This document shows positions 45,101 to 53,005 of a stretch of 64,000 nucleotides of DNA, in pieces. This DNA is from Streptomyces sp. ALI-76-A (GTDB taxonomy: Bacteria > Actinomycetota > Actinomycetes > Streptomycetales > Streptomycetaceae). Position numbers and translations under genes: made by a program. The first letter of the stretch is position 1; every line of letters starts with the position of its first letter. Where the stretch lies: the NCBI RefSeq assembly GCF_030287445.1, contig NZ_JASVWB010000002.1:3534001-3598000 (forward strand), written 5' to 3'. Under the pieces are notes generated by a model that saw nothing but the letters and a program-made list of their open reading frames with translations, did no database searches and was not told the origin of the DNA.

Positions 45101-45134
45101 AGAACTTGCCACTGACATATGCCAGTGTCGTTCT
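45101..45134. promoter_or_regulatory. operator-like palindrome upstream of the IclR gene
   Basis: CACTG-A-CATATG-C-CAGTG (45110-45127) is an 18 bp inverted repeat with one mismatched pair. It is flanked by AGAAC on the left and its complement GTTCT on the right at slightly unequal spacing. It lies about 150 bp before the IclR-family start and after ehuA. Candidate binding site of that regulator. Confidence 0.5.
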
Positions 45135-45277
45135 CCGCTGCTGAGCGGTCCGGACAGCACCGACAAACTCGGCAACATCCCCTCCCCGCAGGCCTCTTGG
45201 CCGTTATCGTGGAAGGGATTCGCTGTCCGGATTACGGCCCAGCTGTAGAGCGACCGAGCGAGCGCAGGGGGAACACC

Positions 45278-46036
45278 GTGGCGCTGATGCACGAGCCGAC
45301 CGCGCCGTACCACTCGACGCAGGACGCGCTGCGCGTCCTGGAGACCGTGGCACGGCACACCGCCGGAGTGACCGACAGCCGGCTCGCCACCCTGACCGGC
45401 CTCAGCCCGGAGCGCCTGACCACGCTCCTGCGCATGCTGCGCCGCGAGGGCTACGTCGAGCAGGTGGCCGACGGGGCCTACGTCAGCGGCGCCGCCCTGA
45501 GCCGTCTGGGCTCCGCCGAGGACCGCGACCAGGCCCTGCGCGAGAAGCTCCAGCGCACCCTGGACCGACTGCGCGACTCGGTCGGCGCCGCCGTCTACAT
45601 CAGCCGGTACGTCGACGGGGAGATCGACGTCACCCAGTACGCAGCCGGCCCCGCGACGCCCGCGGTGAACGAGTGGGTGGACTTCCGCTACTCCGCGCAC
45701 GCCACCGCGATCGGCAAGAGCCTGCTCGGCCAGCTCGACCACAACGGCCGGCGCGACCACCTCTCCCGCCACAAGATGGCCCGCCTGACCTCGCGCACCA
45801 TCACCAGCGACAAGCTGCTGCTCTCCCGCCTGGAGTCCCAGCCGCCGACCGTGCCCCACCTCGACCTCCAGGAGTACGCGGTCGGCACGGTGTGCGCGGC
45901 CGTCCCGATCACCGCCGGCTCCTCGGTCGGCTGCCTGGCCCTGTCCCTCCCGGTCGAGCACGCCCACCGCCTTCGCCAGGCCGCGGACCGGCTGAACCGG
46001 GGCGCGGCCCCGGTGCTGCTGTCCCTGGCGATCTAG
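45278..46036 (+). CDS. IclR-family transcriptional regulator
   Basis: 252 residues from the GTG at 45278, a few bases after CAGGGGGA. The N-terminal winged helix (DALRVLETVARHTAGVTDSRLA ... LTTLLRMLRREGYVEQV) and the C-terminal effector-binding GAF-like domain (SAHATAIGKSLLGQL, AVGTVCAAVPITAGSSVGCLALSLP) are standard. It follows ehuBCDA by 253 bp on the same strand and is the likely regulator of that importer and the neighbouring catabolic genes. Confidence 0.88.
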   Translation: MALMHEPTAPYHSTQDALRVLETVARHTAGVTDSRLATLTGLSPERLTTLLRMLRREGYVEQVADGAYVSGAALSRLGSAEDRDQALREKLQRTLDRLRDSVGAAVYISRYVDGEIDVTQYAAGPATPAVNEWVDFRYSAHATAIGKSLLGQLDHNGRRDHLSRHKMARLTSRTITSDKLLLSRLESQPPTVPHLDLQEYAVGTVCAAVPITAGSSVGCLALSLPVEHAHRLRQAADRLNRGAAPVLLSLAI

Positions 46037-46133
46037 TCCACCCGTCCGCCCCCGGGGGTGGTCGGAAGCACCCCTGTGGGCCGGGTAGTATTTTCTCTGT
46101 CGTCGACCGCCGAAGGCGGACGGCGGGAGTCAT

Positions 46134-46207
46134 GCGCCGCTAGCTCAGTTGGTTAGAGCAGCTGACTCTTAATCAGCGGGTCCGGGGTTCGAGTCCCTGG
46201 CGGCGCA
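46134..46207 (+). tRNA. tRNA-Lys (anticodon CTT), copy 2
   Basis: Same 74 bases as the copy at 28110, anticodon CTT in loop CTCTTAA. A TAGTAT sequence near 46086 could be its -10. Confidence 0.97.
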
Positions 46208-46211
46208 CGGA

Positions 46212-46245
46212 CGAAGGGCCCCTCGCAGCAGCGGGGGGCCCTTCG
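46212..46245 (+). terminator. intrinsic terminator after tRNA-Lys copy 2
   Basis: CGAAGGGCCCC and its complement around a short loop, five bases after the tRNA. Confidence 0.85.
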
Positions 46246-46285
46246 CGTGCGGGCCGCCGCTCACGGGCGGCCCGGGCCGCGCCGG

Positions 46286-46747
46286 CTAGGGCAGGGCGTC
46301 GCCGGCCACCTCGAACATCATGTGGACCACGGCCATGAACCCGAGGCAGAACAGGACCAGCACCGCGAAGAACACCAGCGCGCAGCCCGTGCCGGCCGCC
46401 AGCCTCCCGGGCGCCGGCGCGTTGGCCGTGGCCCGCTCCGGGCGGTCCGCCGCGTAGCGCACCGTGACGATGTCCCCCTCGACGATCGTCCCCCGGCCGC
46501 CCGTCTCGTCGAACCGGACGACGCGGCCCTCCCGCGTGGCGAACTCGTAGACGTGGTGCATGCTCGTGTGCACGGCGCTGTCACCGCCGCCACTGGTCGT
46601 CGTGTATGTCCGCAGACAGCGCGCCTCCGCCGTGAGGCCGCTGTTCCAGGCGTCGCTGACGTCCCGGGCGCGCCGGACCACCGTGACCGCGGCGAACACC
46701 GCGATCCCGATCATCAGCGACGGCACGACGTAGAAGAACGCTTCCAT
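46286..46747 (-). CDS. DUF3592-like membrane protein
   Basis: 153 residues from the ATG at 46747, behind GGGGGATC. Two membrane helices, near the N-terminus (FFYVVPSLMIGIAVFAAVTVV) and C-terminus (LVFFAVLVLFCLGFMAVVHMM), flank a ~75-residue extracytoplasmic beta domain (AEARCLRTYTTTSGGGDSA ... GTIVEGDIVTVRYAADRPE). This layout matches DUF3592 proteins, whose role is not known. Confidence 0.75.
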   Translation of the reverse strand: MEAFFYVVPSLMIGIAVFAAVTVVRRARDVSDAWNSGLTAEARCLRTYTTTSGGGDSAVHTSMHHVYEFATREGRVVRFDETGGRGTIVEGDIVTVRYAADRPERATANAPAPGRLAAGTGCALVFFAVLVLFCLGFMAVVHMMFEVAGDALP

Positions 46748-46912
46748 GGATCCCCCGATCTCCAGCGCCGTCACGCTCGGCGGCGTACGGGGAACCTACC
46801 CTCGGGGGAAGCCGCGCTGTCTCAAGCGAAGCTCAGAGGTCACGGCGGACCTCCGGGGTCCGCGTGCGCCGGAACCGAGCCTCCCGGCGCACGCGGTTCC
46901 CGTCCGGCCGGG

Positions 46913-47518
46913 TCAGAACGTGACGTCCGAGCAGGCGTAGAACGCGTTGGCCGTGTCGGCGATCGTCCACACCGCGACGATCACATGACGGCCGCTCAGC
47001 CCGGACGGCAGGGTGCCGCTGTGGGAGAGCGTGGAGGGGGGTCGCTGGCCGCCGTAGGGGACGGTCAGGAACGGGGTGAGGTTGAGGTCGGAACGGGCCA
47101 GGTTGTGGCTCTGGTTCCAGCCCGGCCTGGTGACGTAGTACTTGAAGTCGGTCGTGGCGTGCATGGCGGTGAACTGCCAGCGGAAGGTGTAGCTCTGTCC
47201 GCCGGTCACCTTGGTTGCGGGCCAGGCCCCGCCCGAGGGTGTCCTCGGGCTGTCGAGCTGGGCGAAGGGCGCGTTCCCGCCGGAACAGATCCGGCCGTCG
47301 GCCGGCCCGGACCCGGGGAAGCCCTTGGGGCCCTCGACGCTCTGCGGTTCCCACTGGATGTTGCCGCAGTTGGTCACGGTGCCGTTCTGGCAGAGCTTCT
47401 GACGGCTGACGGGGAGGTCGGTGTAGCCATGGCCGCTCGCGCCCTGGGACGAGAGCACCAGCGCTCCGGTCGTCGCGAGGCCGAGCGCGGCGGCGTACCA
47501 CTTGGTCTTTTTGCGCAT
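46913..47518 (-). CDS. lpmP: AA10 lytic polysaccharide monooxygenase (LpmP-like)
   Basis: 201 residues. A 29-residue Sec signal peptide is cleaved before His30 (GASG-HGYTD); His30 and His120 (FTAMHATTD) form the copper histidine brace. Conserved GGNAPFAQLDSPRT, WPATKVTGGQSYTFRWQF and NAFYACSDV are typical of chitin-active AA10 enzymes. It oxidatively cleaves beta-1,4-linked GlcNAc polymers at the cell surface. In the cslA-glxA locus of S. coelicolor and S. lividans this enzyme works with GlxA and CslA on tip glycan. A DasR-like palindrome lies about 50 bp upstream. Confidence 0.9.
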   Translation of the reverse strand: MRKKTKWYAAALGLATTGALVLSSQGASGHGYTDLPVSRQKLCQNGTVTNCGNIQWEPQSVEGPKGFPGSGPADGRICSGGNAPFAQLDSPRTPSGGAWPATKVTGGQSYTFRWQFTAMHATTDFKYYVTRPGWNQSHNLARSDLNLTPFLTVPYGGQRPPSTLSHSGTLPSGLSGRHVIVAVWTIADTANAFYACSDVTF

Positions 47519-47565
47519 GCTGCCGCTCCTGGAGAACGTGGGGGAGTTTCAGTGAGCCGTGCAGG

Positions 47566-47581
47566 GTAGGTCTAGACCAAG
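47566..47581. promoter_or_regulatory. DasR-responsive-element-like palindrome upstream of the LPMO gene
   Basis: GTAGGTCTAGACCAAG contains the perfect 10 bp palindrome GGTCTAGACC, the core of the dre consensus (ACTGGTCTAGACCACT). It lies 48-63 bp before the LPMO start codon. DasR is the GlcNAc-responsive GntR repressor of chitin genes in Streptomyces. Confidence 0.75.
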
Positions 47582-47649
47582 TCTCAGGTTATGGGCGCTG
47601 GTTGAACATGTCCATACCAATCACCGAGATCGCTCGGCCAAGGCCTCCC

Positions 47650-48759
47650 TCACCGCCCCGCCTCTCCCCGTCCCGCGCAGAACGCCACCGTCAGGTCCTT
47701 GACCAGCGCCTTGCGTTCGTAGTCGTCCAGCTCCACCAGCCCGCGCATGGTCAGCCGGGTCACCGTGTCCTCCACGGAGTCCACGACCGAGGTGAGCACG
47801 CTCGCCCGGTGCTGGGCGTCCAGCGCGGCGATCCGGCGGCGGTGCATCGCGGCGGCGACCTCCGGCGCGTACTCCACCCGCAACGGCTGCACCGCGAACA
47901 CCTCCAGGCCCACCGGTGCGGCGTCCGCCGCCACCAGCCGGGTCAGCCGCTCCCCCGACCCGTCACCGGAACACCGCCCGGAGCCGGGCGTCTCCACCGG
48001 CACCCGGGCCAGCGCCGCCTCCACGCACGCGCGCAGATACGTCTCGTGGTCCTCGACACCCAGCGTCGCCCGCGCGGTGTCCCGCACCCGCCACACCACC
48101 AGCGCCACCACCCGCAGCGCGACCCCGCTCGCGTCGGCCGCGGGCATCGCCTCGCTGCGCCAGTGCCGCAGCCGTACGTCCACCCGGCGGCGCAGCACCA
48201 GCGGGTTGACCCACATCAGACCCGTGCGCCGGACCGTGCCCCGGTAGCGGCCGAACAGCCCGAGCACCCAGGCCCGCCCGGTCCGTCCCCGGGCCAGCCC
48301 GCCGAAGCCGAACAGAGCGAGGGCGCCGGCCGTGGCGTACACCGCCCATTGCGCGGGTCCCAGGCCCGCCCCGGCGTACCGCGGCAGCCCGAGCGCGTGC
48401 ACCGCGAGCGGCGGCAGCACGCCCGCCCACCACGAGGTGGCCACTCCCCCGGCCAGCCCGCAGGCGCCGGCGAACACGCCCACCGCCCCCGGCAGCACCC
48501 GTGCGGGCCGCTCCCCCAGCGCGGGGTCGACCTCGATCACGGGGCTCGGTCTCGCGGGCGCCGGGCGCCGCAGGCGCGGCTGCTCCCCCATGCCCTGCCG
48601 GCGTGCCACCACGGCCGGCCTCAGCGGCACCGACACCGGGTCGGGGTCGTCACGGAACAGCAGATGGACGGGGATCTCGGTGGTCGACTCGTTCTGGATG
48701 AGCCGAGCGGGCCGGGACGGCCCCTCGGACTCGGGGGTGTGGGACGTGGTCGTACTCAT
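47650..48759 (-). CDS. SPFH/Band-7-domain membrane protein
   Basis: 369 residues from the ATG at 48759, behind GGAGGCACGC. An ~80-residue polar Pro/Arg-rich N-terminus leads to two or three membrane helices (AGAVGVFAGACGLAGGVATSWW, QWAVYATAGALALFGFGG). A Band-7-like domain follows (RRTGLMWVNPLVLRRRVDVRLRHW, VVALVVWRVRDTARATLGVEDHETYLRACVEAALAR) and then a helical stretch (YAPEVAAAMHRRRIAALDAQHRA). SPFH proteins scaffold membrane microdomains. It is encoded between the LPMO and the NlpC/P60 hydrolase next to cslA, so a tip-scaffolding role is an attractive but unproven idea. Confidence 0.8.
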   Translation of the reverse strand: MSTTTSHTPESEGPSRPARLIQNESTTEIPVHLLFRDDPDPVSVPLRPAVVARRQGMGEQPRLRRPAPARPSPVIEVDPALGERPARVLPGAVGVFAGACGLAGGVATSWWAGVLPPLAVHALGLPRYAGAGLGPAQWAVYATAGALALFGFGGLARGRTGRAWVLGLFGRYRGTVRRTGLMWVNPLVLRRRVDVRLRHWRSEAMPAADASGVALRVVALVVWRVRDTARATLGVEDHETYLRACVEAALARVPVETPGSGRCSGDGSGERLTRLVAADAAPVGLEVFAVQPLRVEYAPEVAAAMHRRRIAALDAQHRASVLTSVVDSVEDTVTRLTMRGLVELDDYERKALVKDLTVAFCAGRGEAGR

Positions 48760-48801
48760 GCGTGCCTCCAGCCTCCGCGCCAGATGCGTCACAACAGGTG
48801 G

Positions 48802-50124
48802 TCAGGAAAAGAGCCGCCGCCAGGTCTCCGGGCCCGGGTGGCCGTCCGCCGCGCCGCCCCGCCAGCCCTGGGCACGCTGGAAGGCCTCGACGGCTCGCCG
48901 GTCCGCCTCGCCCCAGCGCGGCCCCGGCCCGGTCGTGTAGTGCCTGCCGAACCCCTTCTTCAGAAGCTGCCTGCCGAGCTGGGTGACGTACGCGTTGCGC
49001 GCTCCCGGCCGGAACATGGCCCGCCCCGGGTAGCCGGGCACCCCGTGGGACGCGGGAGCCGGGGGTACCACCGCCCCGGTGGTGACGTCCCGGCCCCGGC
49101 CGGTGACCAGCAGCTCCCACGTCAGCGGGCCCGGCAGCCCGTCGGCGGCCCGGCCGCGCCAGCCCTGGGCCTGCTGGAAAGCCCGGGTCGCCGTGCGGTC
49201 CGCGGCCGTCCAGCGGGGGCCGGGCCCGGTGGCGTAGTGGCGCCCGGCGCCGCGCTCCACGAGCATCCGGCCGAGCTGGGTGACGTACTTGTTCTTGGCG
49301 CCGGGACCGAAGTGGGCCCGGCCCGGATAGGGCGTCCCGGCGGGGACACCCGGTTTCGCGCTGTCCGGTTTCGCGCTGTCCGGTTGCGCGCCCGCCGCGC
49401 CGCCCGTGAGCCCCTTGTAGCGGTAGGCGAGATAGCGGTCGGAGTTGCTCCAGTAGGCGTACGGGGTGGCCTGCCTGCGGGTGTGCGGGCGGGTCTGCTC
49501 GTAGGCGGTGTAGTAGGTACGCGTGTAGTCGGTCCAGCCCCCGAAGATCACGACATGGGACCCCTTCTGGGGGTCGGACAGGTTGTGGAAGAGCAGGATG
49601 TCGCCGGGCTGGAGGTCGTCCTTGGTGATCCGCACCCCGTACTGGCCGAGGCTGCCCGTCCACTCGTTGCTCGGCAGGTTCCAGGCCATCGACACGAAGC
49701 CCGAACAGTCCTGCCGGTACCCGTCGCTCCAGTACGCGGACATGCTGTACGGCACCTTGGCGGCGACCCAGACCTTGGCCCGCTTGATGATGTCCGCCCG
49801 GGAGACCGCGCGCGCGGTGCCCGGGGCGGCCGACGCGCCGCTCGGACCGTGCAGCGGGGCCTTGCCGCCCTGAGGGGTGTCGGGCTCGTCACCTGCGGGA
49901 ACACCCGGGCGGGCGGGGGCGTGGGAGCCGGCGAGAGCGGGGGCCGGGTGGCCGGCGACGAGCGCCGTGGAGGCCGCGGCGGCGACGATCACGGCCCGGT
50001 GGGCGGCCGGGTGGCGGCCGGTCCGGGCCCCCGGTGAATGCGGCAGGACGCGCCGCCAGTGGACGCATCCGGGGCAGTCGCAGTCGGTCGCGGGATCGAA
50101 TTCCTCGAAGACCGGAGCCGCCAT
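48802..50124 (-). CDS. NlpC/P60 hydrolase with two C-terminal peptidoglycan-binding-like repeats
   Basis: 440 residues from the ATG at 50124, behind GAGGGGAA. An unusual ~40-residue N-terminal tail with a Cys cluster (DCDCPGCVHWRR) precedes the hydrophobic export segment (AVIVAAAASTALVAG). The NlpC/P60-like hydrolase has Cys in YRQDCSGFVSMAWNL and His in GSHVVIFGGW. Two ~75-residue repeats follow (each from YPGRA to the final Trp-x-x-Leu, sharing YVTQLGR, TGPGPRW and FQxAQGW), probably binding peptidoglycan or glycan. It is likely a cell-wall hydrolase or amidase acting near the CslA glycan. Confidence 0.85.
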   Translation of the reverse strand: MAAPVFEEFDPATDCDCPGCVHWRRVLPHSPGARTGRHPAAHRAVIVAAAASTALVAGHPAPALAGSHAPARPGVPAGDEPDTPQGGKAPLHGPSGASAAPGTARAVSRADIIKRAKVWVAAKVPYSMSAYWSDGYRQDCSGFVSMAWNLPSNEWTGSLGQYGVRITKDDLQPGDILLFHNLSDPQKGSHVVIFGGWTDYTRTYYTAYEQTRPHTRRQATPYAYWSNSDRYLAYRYKGLTGGAAGAQPDSAKPDSAKPGVPAGTPYPGRAHFGPGAKNKYVTQLGRMLVERGAGRHYATGPGPRWTAADRTATRAFQQAQGWRGRAADGLPGPLTWELLVTGRGRDVTTGAVVPPAPASHGVPGYPGRAMFRPGARNAYVTQLGRQLLKKGFGRHYTTGPGPRWGEADRRAVEAFQRAQGWRGGAADGHPGPETWRRLFS

Positions 50125-50301
50125 GCGATTCCCCTCACACCTCAGGTGGAAATGTCCATGCCTGTGCACATTCGTCAGTTTCTCAACTGTCGCCCGACCG
50201 CGCATGTTGACGGTCCGAATGATGTACGGGGTCCAGCGGGGCCCCGGCACCCGCGGTCCGGAGCACTCTCCGAGGTCCGGTAAAGTTGTGCAGGTCAGCG
50301 C

Positions 50302-50375
50302 GCGCCGCTAGCTCAGTTGGTTAGAGCAGCTGACTCTTAATCAGCGGGTCCGGGGTTCGAGTCCCTGGCGGCGCA
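50302..50375 (+). tRNA. tRNA-Lys (anticodon CTT), copy 3
   Basis: Same 74 bases as the copies at 28110 and 46134, anticodon CTT. A TAAAGT sequence at 50281-50286 may be its -10. Confidence 0.97.
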
Positions 50376-50385
50376 CGATGGTGAG

Positions 50386-50412
50386 AAGCCCCTCGCGGGA
50401 GCGGGGGGCTTT
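50386..50412 (+). terminator. intrinsic terminator after tRNA-Lys copy 3
   Basis: AAGCCCCTCGC pairs with GCGGGGGGCTT around a short loop, eleven bases after the tRNA. Confidence 0.85.
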
Positions 50413-50995
50413 CCCCATGCCCCAGAAAGGAACGCTTTCCAGGATTGGCCGGATATCATCTCGTCATGGCAGGGCACGTCCGTCCTTTGAACTGGACGCG
50501 CGCGTCGGACGTATGGAACGGAAGGCCGTCGAGGAAGCCGGCCCCACCGGGACCGACCGCGTGTTTCGCGCCACACCTCGCCAGAGGTGAGGTCGCGAGG
50601 AAGCACTTCGTCGACATCCGTGCCCTCCTGTCCACAACGGCTCCACAAGGTCCCCACAGGGGCCACATTGAACGCGTATGACCGGTAAACACCGCGTTTC
50701 GCATCTTGCGATCATGATGGACACCGTAGAAACCTGGTTCCTTCAAGATGCTGCGGTTTCGCGGCAGTTGGGGGGCAAGGAGCCGGTTGCCGGTGTTGCG
50801 GGGGAAGGGGCCCCGTTCATGGAGTGATGCCGAGGGGGGCATCATGCAACCGGAAGGTCGCAGTTCTGTGTCCAAAGATGTGGACGATGTGGTGACTGTG
50901 GCCCACCGCTGATACGACTGTGCAGGGTCGAGGGGGACCCGAGCAGTGGTAAGGAAACGACACCACGCGGAGACACGCGTGTGGGGGGATGACTC
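50413..50995 (+). promoter_or_regulatory. cslA upstream region
   Basis: About 580 bp with no credible gene; base composition is distinctly less GC-rich than the flanks. It includes GGAACGCTTTCC near 50430, a small hairpin (GATGCC-GAGGGG-GGCATC, about 50826-50843) and the GGGGGG ribosome-binding site of cslA. The length suggests complex control or a long leader. I recognise no known riboswitch. Confidence 0.45.
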
Positions 50996-53005
50996 ATGAC
51001 GTCGACGCCGACGGGCGCCCGGCAGAACTACGACCCGTCCCAGACCACCCAGCTCAGGGTGCCTTCACATCGGACCGGGGCGTTCCGCAGGATCAAGAAG
51101 ACGCTGCCGAAGTACGACTACGAGCACTACAGCCGACTGGCAGGTCCCCTCACCCAGCCCGACCCGACCAAGCCGTACAGAGTGCAGTACCGCTCCCTGA
51201 TCTCGCAGGAGCCGCACCGTATCCGGGTCGCGTTGATGCTGGCCGCCGCACCGCTGCTGTCGCTGGTGCTGCTGGTGTGGCTGCTTCAGCCCTCGCACTG
51301 GACCGTGCGCGACTACCCGGCGTTCGCCTGGCTGCCGGCGCTCGACGTGGTGATGCTCGTCTCGATCGGCCTGATCGAGTTCTTCCGCTGCATGAACGTG
51401 CTGTCGAACGCGCACGCGACCCTGGTCGCCCGCGACCCGATCCCGGTGGTCCCCGAGACCGGCACCAGAGTGGCCTTCCTCACCTCCTTCGTGCCCGGCA
51501 AGGAGCCGCTGGAGATGGTGACGAAGACCCTGGAAGCCGCGGTGAAGATCCGCCACCGCGGCCTCATGCATGTCTGGCTCCTCGACGAGGGCGACGACCC
51601 CGAGGTGAAGGCCGTGTGCGAGCGCCTCGGCGTCCACCACTTCTCCCGCAAGGGCGTGGCGAAGTGGAACCAGGCCTCGGGCCCGCACCGCGCCAAGACC
51701 AAGCACGGCAACTACAACGCCTGGCTGGACGCGCACGGCGACAACTACGACTTCTTCGCGTCCGTGGACACCGACCACGTGCCGCTGCCGAACTACCTGG
51801 AGCGGATGCTCGGCTTCTTCCGCGACCCGAACATCGGCTTCGTCATCGGCCCGCAGGTCTACGGCAACTACGACAACTTCGTCACCAAGGCCGCCGAGTC
51901 GCAGCAGTTCCTCTTCCACGCGCTGATCCAGCGCGCCGGCAACCGCTACGGCTCGCCGATGTTCGTGGGCACGTCGAACGCCGTGCGCATCAGGGCGCTG
52001 AAGCAGATCGGCGGCCTGTACGACTCGATCACCGAGGACATGGCGACCGGCTTCGAGATCCACCGCCACAAGAACCCGGCGACGGGCAAGAAGTGGCGCT
52101 CGGTCTACACCCCGGACGTCCTCGCGGTCGGTGAGGGACCCAGCGCCTGGACGGACTTCTTCACCCAGCAGATGCGCTGGTCGCGCGGTACGTACGAGAC
52201 GATCCTCAAGCAGTACTGGAAGGGCTGGTACTCGCTGCCGCCGAGCAAGCTCTTCAACTACACGATGATGATCATCTTCTACCCGATGTCCGCCCTCAAC
52301 TGGATCCTCGCCGCGGTGAGCTGCGCGCTGTTCCTGGGCCTGGGCGCCTCCGGTGTGAACATCGACCCGACCGTGTGGCTGATGCTCTACGGCAACGCCT
52401 CCGCGCTCCAGATCGGCCTGTACATCTGGAACCGCCGGCACAACGTCTCCCCGCACGAGCCGGAGGGGTCCGGCGGCGTGGCCGGCATGGTCATGTCCGC
52501 CCTGTCCGCGCCGCTCTACGCCAAGGCGCTGATCGACTCCGCCCTCCGGCGCAAGAGCAAGTTCGTGGTCACGCCCAAGGGTGACTCGGCGAGCCCGGAC
52601 AGGTGGTTCGGGACCTTCCGGTACCACTGGTACTTCATCGCGCTCTTCACCGCGTCGATCGCCGCCGGATTCGTCTTCGGGCACGCGCACCCCGCGATGA
52701 TCATCTGGGCGACGTTCGCCACGCTGATCACCGCGACGCCGATCATCGCCTGGCGCCACATGCTCCGCCAGGCGAAGAAGAGGCCCGCGGCGCCCGAGCA
52801 GGAGCCGCGGGACGCGGCTCCCGTCGCCCCGCCCGCGGCCCCCGTGGGGGCCTACGAGCCGCAGGCGCTGCCGGTGCAGCGCACGGCGGCCCAGCACGCC
52901 CCGCAGCACAAGCCCAGCTGGGCGGCTTCGAACGAGGGCTCGAACGGAACGGGTGACCAGACCATGCAGATCGCCCTTGGTGGACTTGGGGGACGTAAGG
53001 AATGA
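50996..53005 (+). CDS. cslA: CslA, cellulose-synthase-like glycosyltransferase of hyphal tips
   Basis: 669 residues. Processive GT2 glycosyltransferase in the cytoplasmic membrane: two N-terminal helices (about 80-130), catalytic domain with SVDTDHVP (DxD), SITEDMATG (TED) and QQMRW (QxxRW), then several C-terminal helices. In S. coelicolor and S. lividans CslA polymerises a beta-glucan-type polymer at growing tips, needed for aerial hyphae and pellet formation. It overlaps glxA by 4 bp (ATGA). The C-terminal ~70 residues are a Pro/Ala/Gln-rich cytoplasmic tail. Confidence 0.95.
   Translation: MTSTPTGARQNYDPSQTTQLRVPSHRTGAFRRIKKTLPKYDYEHYSRLAGPLTQPDPTKPYRVQYRSLISQEPHRIRVALMLAAAPLLSLVLLVWLLQPSHWTVRDYPAFAWLPALDVVMLVSIGLIEFFRCMNVLSNAHATLVARDPIPVVPETGTRVAFLTSFVPGKEPLEMVTKTLEAAVKIRHRGLMHVWLLDEGDDPEVKAVCERLGVHHFSRKGVAKWNQASGPHRAKTKHGNYNAWLDAHGDNYDFFASVDTDHVPLPNYLERMLGFFRDPNIGFVIGPQVYGNYDNFVTKAAESQQFLFHALIQRAGNRYGSPMFVGTSNAVRIRALKQIGGLYDSITEDMATGFEIHRHKNPATGKKWRSVYTPDVLAVGEGPSAWTDFFTQQMRWSRGTYETILKQYWKGWYSLPPSKLFNYTMMIIFYPMSALNWILAAVSCALFLGLGASGVNIDPTVWLMLYGNASALQIGLYIWNRRHNVSPHEPEGSGGVAGMVMSALSAPLYAKALIDSALRRKSKFVVTPKGDSASPDRWFGTFRYHWYFIALFTASIAAGFVFGHAHPAMIIWATFATLITATPIIAWRHMLRQAKKRPAAPEQEPRDAAPVAPPAAPVGAYEPQALPVQRTAAQHAPQHKPSWAASNEGSNGTGDQTMQIALGGLGGRKE

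Noticed and set aside
50125..50301. c-di-AMP (ydaO-type) riboswitch before the NlpC/P60 gene
   Set aside because: Such elements precede some wall-hydrolase genes, but the conserved core sequences were not recognisable in this 177 bp leader.
28110..50375. tRNA-Lys genes as attachment sites of an integrated element
   Set aside because: No integrase, excisionase or phage-like gene lies between or beside the copies, all copies are complete genes with terminators, and the enclosed genes are core Streptomyces loci.
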